From Zelonia costaricensis (taxonomy: Eukaryota > Euglenozoa > Kinetoplastea > Trypanosomatida > Trypanosomatidae): DNA of 64,000 bases. A model generated the notes under the pieces. It had not been told where the DNA came from, made no database searches, and saw nothing but the letters and a program-made list of their open reading frames with translations. Every line of letters starts with the position of its first letter. The first letter of the stretch is position 1. This document shows, piece by piece, positions 60,262-64,000 of the stretch. The stretch spans positions 44,284 to 108,283 of the forward strand of contig JASAOO010003540.1 in assembly GCA_030849075.1 (NCBI GenBank). Direction: 5' to 3'. A program made the translations under genes and the position numbers.

Positions 60262-60290
60262 CACCCTTTCTGTCCTCGGGCCTGGGAATA

Positions 60291-60346
60291 CTCGTGGAGC
60301 CGTTGTGAGGCGGGAGAATGGCGACCAAAAGAAAAAAAAAAAAGAC
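60291..60346 (-). promoter_or_regulatory. Candidate spliced-leader acceptor for ORC1
   Basis: The sense strand has a 12-nt T run (about 60331-60346) and the first AG at 60291, giving a 5' UTR of about 29 nt. Confidence 0.5.
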
Positions 60347-60701
60347 AAAAGGACATCAGAGTGAAGGACAAATGAGAGACCACGACACACGAAAAGACTC
60401 CTTGGCACTTACCTCAGCCTCCACAGCGTGCGACAGGATCGCTGCAGCCTCCCGAACCGCCGAAAAAAAAAATGCGCCTTCGAGATATTGGGCAAGAGTG
60501 TGGCACCTTGCATCGCATTGAGCTCCGCAGCTTCCGTCACCGTCAGCTTATGCGCCCATCCCACCACAAGGGCCTTGCATTTACCATTGTTTTCTTTTTC
60601 TCATTGTGCCTTGAGCGAAACAGTAGCAAGCAGAATTCGTTGCTTCCTGAAGCTAGCGAGCGACGCACACAAGAGGTGAACAAAAATGAAGGGGGATACA
60701 A
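60347..60701. other. Spacer, no gene seen
   Basis: About 355 bp between the small NTF2-like gene and the acceptor region of ORC1; an A9 run lies at about 60462-60470. Nothing else recognisable. Confidence 0.5.
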
Positions 60702-61103
60702 TCAGCCGCTTCCAATACCGAAAAGGGCATGCAGCAGAGTGCGGTGCTTTAGCAGCTTGTCCGCCGTGACAAGATCAATTTTGCCTTCGCGCACAAAGTA
60801 GAGCTCGCGCCACATCGGCAGCACACCAAAGTAGCGGAATCCGCTGTTCCCATACTCACCCATGCCACGGTCCCACTTAAACTTGCGCTGGAACGTGCCC
60901 TCGTCGATCTTCTCAATCGCGACGGGGTCGAGGTATCCTTTCTTCACGAACGCCGCTTCGTCCTTTAGCAAGTCGTGGACGCGGTCGCCGTGATGCATGC
61001 CACCCCACGGGCAACCCATAGACGCGCCAGGTGCCAGCAGCTCATACGCCTCCTCGCCCTTGCCTTCCCGGCGCAGACGCAGAAATTCCTCCACGACCTC
61101 CAT
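60702..61103 (-). CDS. Small protein of probable NTF2/SnoaL-like fold
   Basis: The 133-residue protein starts MEVVEEFLRLRREGKGEEAYELLAP, a helix followed by the G-x-x-x-x-A-x-x-LL pattern common at the start of NTF2/SnoaL-like cone-shaped domains. A short loop GASMGCPWGGMHHGDRV precedes a second helix. The rest alternates in strand-like fashion (FKWDRGMGEYGNSGFRYFGV, ELYFVREGKIDLV), matching the curved sheet of that fold. The C-terminus has a short hydrophobic helix (TLLHALFGIG). Members include isomerases, polyketide cyclases and many proteins of unknown function, so no activity is assigned. No targeting signal is visible. The start at 61103 is supported by a T-rich sense tract at 61143-61162 with GTAG at 61139. 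Confidence 0.7.
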   Translation of the reverse strand: MEVVEEFLRLRREGKGEEAYELLAPGASMGCPWGGMHHGDRVHDLLKDEAAFVKKGYLDPVAIEKIDEGTFQRKFKWDRGMGEYGNSGFRYFGVLPMWRELYFVREGKIDLVTADKLLKHRTLLHALFGIGSG

Positions 61104-61775
61104 GTCAGGCAGCGAGAGCCTTGAAGGGTTACGAACGGCTACGGGAAAACAAAGAAAAAAAACGTCACCCAGCTGAGTGCGTGTCGACCGTGAGGCCGTT
61201 GAGAAGCAATGGAAGCAGAAGGCTGGAAAGCACAGGATTGGCCTAGAGAGAAGCTGTGCTTACGGTCCTAAGTTGTGGAGCCCTATGCTAGAGTGATACT
61301 ACCCAGACAGTGCTACTATAGTCTGTTCTGCTACTGTGCGTGCCTGCGTCGTGGCTTCTCTGACGACCGGACGTTGCAGCTTTGAGATCGAAACAAGTCC
61401 GTGCGCTTGTAACACGCACCCCACCACGAGTTGAGAGCAGGAATAATTGATCGATGAAGCGAAAGGTGGGAGGTGCAGCTCTTCGCGATAATTCTATACA
61501 CATGAAAAGAGGGCTAGTAAAGTGCAGCATTTTCTGCTACGTGTAGCCGTCAAAAGAGACTCCAAGACGCCGCTCCCTGACGCGGCCACTCCCCCATAGA
61601 AGAATACAAAACACCCACTCTTCAGCGTTCAGATCGTTTTCTTTTTTTTTTTCACTTGAAGGACTTCTTTTTTCTTCAATTATTGTGAGCTGAAAAACCC
61701 AGGCCACCTCAGAGCACGACCCATAGCAGCACAATACACAGGTGTGAAGGTGGAAAGCCTCGCCGCAGCGCTCGG
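61104..61775. other. Spacer with T-rich acceptor region
   Basis: About 670 bp between the methyltransferase-like gene and the NTF2-like gene. The tract at 61143-61162 with AG at 61139 is the likely acceptor of the NTF2-like gene (about 35-nt 5' UTR). No gene seen. Confidence 0.55.
61139..61162 (-). promoter_or_regulatory. Candidate spliced-leader acceptor for the NTF2-like gene
   Basis: Sense GTTTTTTTTCTTTGTTTTCCCGTAG (in parts: T8, CTTTG, TTTTCCC, GTAG), a canonical tract directly followed by AG, 36 nt before the ATG. Confidence 0.55.
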
Positions 61776-63422
61776 CTACCGATGCTTGCGGAGGAAGGCG
61801 TCACGCGGCGAGCAGCTCTCGTACTCGGCAACCACAGCGCGGTGAAAATCCGCCTTCTCCCGCTCGCTCGCTTCGATCGCCTTCCTAGCACGGCCCGCGA
61901 GCACCGCAGGATAAGTTGGATCGAGCGTCATGCGAACAGCCTCCGCCACGTCGTCCTCCGGCTCGTCCGTCTGCTCCTGCAGCATCTGCACCAGCCGCCT
62001 CTTGTAGTCGCCCCAGTCGCCGCCCATTACTCGTACGTGCTCCTTCAGCGCCTTCTGCCTCTCCAAGCCAACGTTCTTTGTCCGCCACCGATCCATATTC
62101 GGCGGCTTTGCACCGGGAATGCCGTGGATGAAGCCGAAGTGTTGGATTGCCTCCGTTTTGTGCAAAACCCACAGCTCCGACCGCAGCTTCCGCTTCAACT
62201 CCGGGTGGCACTCGATTGCAGGGTCCATGAACTTGGTGCGAATGTTGCCGGAGTACCGTGCAGGTGCATCGTAGTAGTCCAAAATGACAAAACGCCGGTT
62301 TGCTTTGACCTCGTACTCGATGGGGTGAGGCAAAGCCGGGAAAAGCAGCGAGTTGATGTTGGTGCAGCAAATGGCGACGACACCGTTTTCCGTCAAGTGC
62401 GGAGCAACCTCCTCAAAAAACGCCTCCAGCTTTCCAGCATACCCCTGCGCCGTCGGCGCGAACAGGTCATTTTCCCCGTCCCACAACGCCGACACGAGCT
62501 CTTCGTCAGGGTAAAAGACCACAAGATCGTATTTCCCTTTTCGGCCAGCCCCTGCAGCCTCCTCAGTGACCGCAGGGAAATCAGCCGCAACCTGGAAGCT
62601 CACGTTCGAGAGCAGCGGAGACTGGGCAGCGTCCTTGCGGCACATGGTCACGAAGCGGGGCCGTGAATCGACGCCGCGCACCATCGGTACGTGGCACAGT
62701 TTCGTCGCAAACGCCAGTACCCCAGAGCCAGCGTTCAGGACGAGCGCCTTGTTCAGCATCAGCGGTCCTCGAAAATTCTGCAGCCAGTTTTTGAGCAGCA
62801 GAATGGGCTCTTGCGTGAACTTCGTGGGCGTCACGGCACCGTACGGAGGGTGCAGCCGGATTCCCTTGGGCAGCGCCGGCTTAGCCCCTACGCCCTGCTC
62901 GAAAGCTGAGAAGCTCCGGATGAGATGAACGTATTCAGAGTACAGGAGGTGTGTGTGCTCTGCGACAGGAAAATACTCCTCAACAAACGCCTGAAAGCGG
63001 CGCCACAGGACTTGCGACCACTTATAGTTGTCGAAGTACAGGTTTTGTACGCCGAAGCTCTGGTTGAGCTCCGGATCGTTGAAGTCGTCCAGTGTCCAGA
63101 AGTCTCGGCGAATGAGCACGCGCCCGAGTATCTCTTTTTCGCGCAAAAGCAGGTTGAGCACGTCTTGCGCGGAGACAACTGGGAACTCCGAGCGACAAAG
63201 AGCTCGCACGCCAATGCTCGTCTTGTGCACCGCCTCGATGTGATTCAGTGGTGCCACGAAAAAACCGCGCTTGAGCAGCGCGTACACTGCGTCAATGGAC
63301 TCGGTCCCGTCCAGTGGGATGTAGCCCAGTGGGTAGCGCACCGGGTCTGGCGTCGCGTCTGGCCGGAGAGACAGCGAGCGACCAAAAGCGGCGCGAGCCG
63401 CGACGGCGATGAGACGCCGCAT
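61776..63422 (-). CDS. Mitochondrial methyltransferase-like protein
   Basis: The 548-residue protein starts MRRLIAVAARAAFGRSLSLRP, a strong mitochondrial presequence (Arg/Ala-rich, no acids). The central part (about 235-400) has the order of a class I SAM-dependent methyltransferase: ALVLNAGSGVLAFATKL as motif I, RGVDSRPRFV as the acidic ribose-binding strand end, and YDLVVFYPDEE as motif IV. A C-terminal strand GVVAICCTN follows. Motif I lacks the full G-x-G-x-G (it has NAGSG), so catalysis is uncertain. The N-terminal 200 residues are helical and unlike known domains; the C-terminal 100 are charged and helical. Kinetoplastid mitoribosomes and their assembly intermediates contain several methyltransferase-like proteins, so such a role is a reasonable inference. 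The longer frame to 63626 lies upstream of the AG at 63427. Confidence 0.72.
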   Translation of the reverse strand: MRRLIAVAARAAFGRSLSLRPDATPDPVRYPLGYIPLDGTESIDAVYALLKRGFFVAPLNHIEAVHKTSIGVRALCRSEFPVVSAQDVLNLLLREKEILGRVLIRRDFWTLDDFNDPELNQSFGVQNLYFDNYKWSQVLWRRFQAFVEEYFPVAEHTHLLYSEYVHLIRSFSAFEQGVGAKPALPKGIRLHPPYGAVTPTKFTQEPILLLKNWLQNFRGPLMLNKALVLNAGSGVLAFATKLCHVPMVRGVDSRPRFVTMCRKDAAQSPLLSNVSFQVAADFPAVTEEAAGAGRKGKYDLVVFYPDEELVSALWDGENDLFAPTAQGYAGKLEAFFEEVAPHLTENGVVAICCTNINSLLFPALPHPIEYEVKANRRFVILDYYDAPARYSGNIRTKFMDPAIECHPELKRKLRSELWVLHKTEAIQHFGFIHGIPGAKPPNMDRWRTKNVGLERQKALKEHVRVMGGDWGDYKRRLVQMLQEQTDEPEDDVAEAVRMTLDPTYPAVLAGRARKAIEASEREKADFHRAVVAEYESCSPRDAFLRKHR

Positions 63423-64000
63423 TGTTCTACAGAGAAGAGAAAAAGAGGGTGCAGGAGTGAGGATTGGAGGACTCCGCCGCTGCGCATAGGAGCTGCTGCC
63501 CGTACAAGACGAGGGATTCAAGTAATACGTCGAATACAGCTGACATGAAGGTTTGCAATACCAGGCTGAAGTAACGATTGTCGTTTCTATTGTTTTTGAC
63601 CGTGGGCGATGCCTTCCGAGACGCAAGACTCAACCTCAGGCCGCCGTAGGGGTAAGGGGGGCGCATCTGAAAGCCACCGGCGCGGGTGCGACATGCGGGG
63701 GGAGGGTACGCCGGTGTTCATCCACGGAGGACCGACCCTTGGGAAGCAGGTGCGCGTTGGGGGGGGTGGGGGGGAGGTCGCCGCGCGGTGGCCCCTGGGG
63801 GGGGGGCCGCGAGGCCAACCACGCCGCGCCAGACGCCTGACCCGACCAACCCACCGCTGCCCAGAGGGGCTCGCGGGCGGAAGGCGGCGCGGCGCGACAA
63901 TGACGGTGGCGCGGTCTTGGCGCTGGCCAGTGGGTTGGCGGCGGCGACCACAACGACAACGGCGGCGACTGCGGCGGCTCCCGGCAACCAGGCGCCACCA
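63423..64000. other. Right-edge region: splice acceptor, then GC-rich island
   Basis: Positions 63427-63449 hold the acceptor of the methyltransferase-like gene. From about 63640 the composition changes sharply to very GC-rich, with G runs on the plus strand (63651-63662, 63697-63706, 63758-63778, 63796-63807). Frames here encode only Ala/Pro/Arg-rich peptide and no gene is supported. Confidence 0.6.
63427..63449 (-). promoter_or_regulatory. Candidate spliced-leader acceptor for the methyltransferase-like gene
   Basis: The sense strand has CCCTCTTTTTCTCTTCTCTGTAG, written in parts as CCCTC, TTTTTCTC, TTCTCTG, TAG. The AG lies only 4 nt before the ATG, giving an almost leader-only 5' UTR. Confidence 0.6.

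Noticed and set aside
63718..63987. Minus-strand Ala/Val/Pro-rich open frame at the right edge
   Set aside because: Composition follows the GC-rich island and nothing identifies it as a gene.

Overview
The window is nuclear DNA of a trypanosomatid flagellate, most likely a member of the Leishmaniinae (Leishmania, Crithidia, Leptomonas and relatives). Four things point there: 21 intron-free genes lie one after another on a single strand (all minus); they are separated by long GC-rich spacers full of CA/GT microsatellites and homopolymer tracts; candidate polypyrimidine/AG trans-splice acceptors can be found upstream of many start codons; and the gene set includes a haem-globin adenylate cyclase and a bacterial-type DapF. 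From memory, not checked, the order ORC1 ... haem adenylate cyclase ... proteasome beta-3 resembles the start of L. major chromosome 28. If so, the right edge of this window lies near a chromosome end.

Transcription runs right to left. In that order: 63.4-60.7 kb holds a mitochondrial methyltransferase-like protein and a small NTF2/SnoaL-like protein. 60.3-50.8 kb holds ORC1/CDC6, a PPR-like helical-repeat protein, the axonemal coiled-coil protein DRC2 and a mitochondrial FIST-domain protein. 50.0-48.5 kb holds a hypothetical protein whose reading frame is broken at an ambiguous base (n). 47.4-41.1 kb is a 2109-residue ankyrin/IQ/four-repeat ion-channel-like protein. 39.9-35.6 kb holds diaminopimelate epimerase and a soluble adenylate cyclase with two globin-like domains. 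33.1-29.8 kb holds a 77-aa membrane protein, proteasome beta-3 and RNA polymerase II subunit RPB9. 29.0-23.0 kb holds a four-TM protein and a 1455-aa fusion of an endonuclease/sphingomyelinase-fold domain, a degenerate acyl-CoA synthetase and type II pantothenate kinase. 20.6-11.5 kb holds an MFSD1-like transporter, an RRM protein, a leucine-rich-repeat dual-specificity phosphatase and an Mpv17-like protein. 8.9-0 kb holds a proline-rich hypothetical protein, a 5-kb spacer and a class V aminotransferase resembling isopenicillin N epimerase, cut by the left edge.

As usual in trypanosomatids, neighbouring genes are not functionally related. They share a polycistronic transcript and would be separated by spliced-leader trans-splicing and polyadenylation. 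I saw no plus-strand gene, tRNA, rRNA, CRISPR array or intact transposon. Several start codons were moved inward from the longest open frame because the first AG after the polypyrimidine tract lies inside the longer frame, or because family alignment begins there. The most notable items are the four-repeat channel-like protein, the tri-domain pantothenate kinase with a dead synthetase centre, and the tandem-globin adenylate cyclase.
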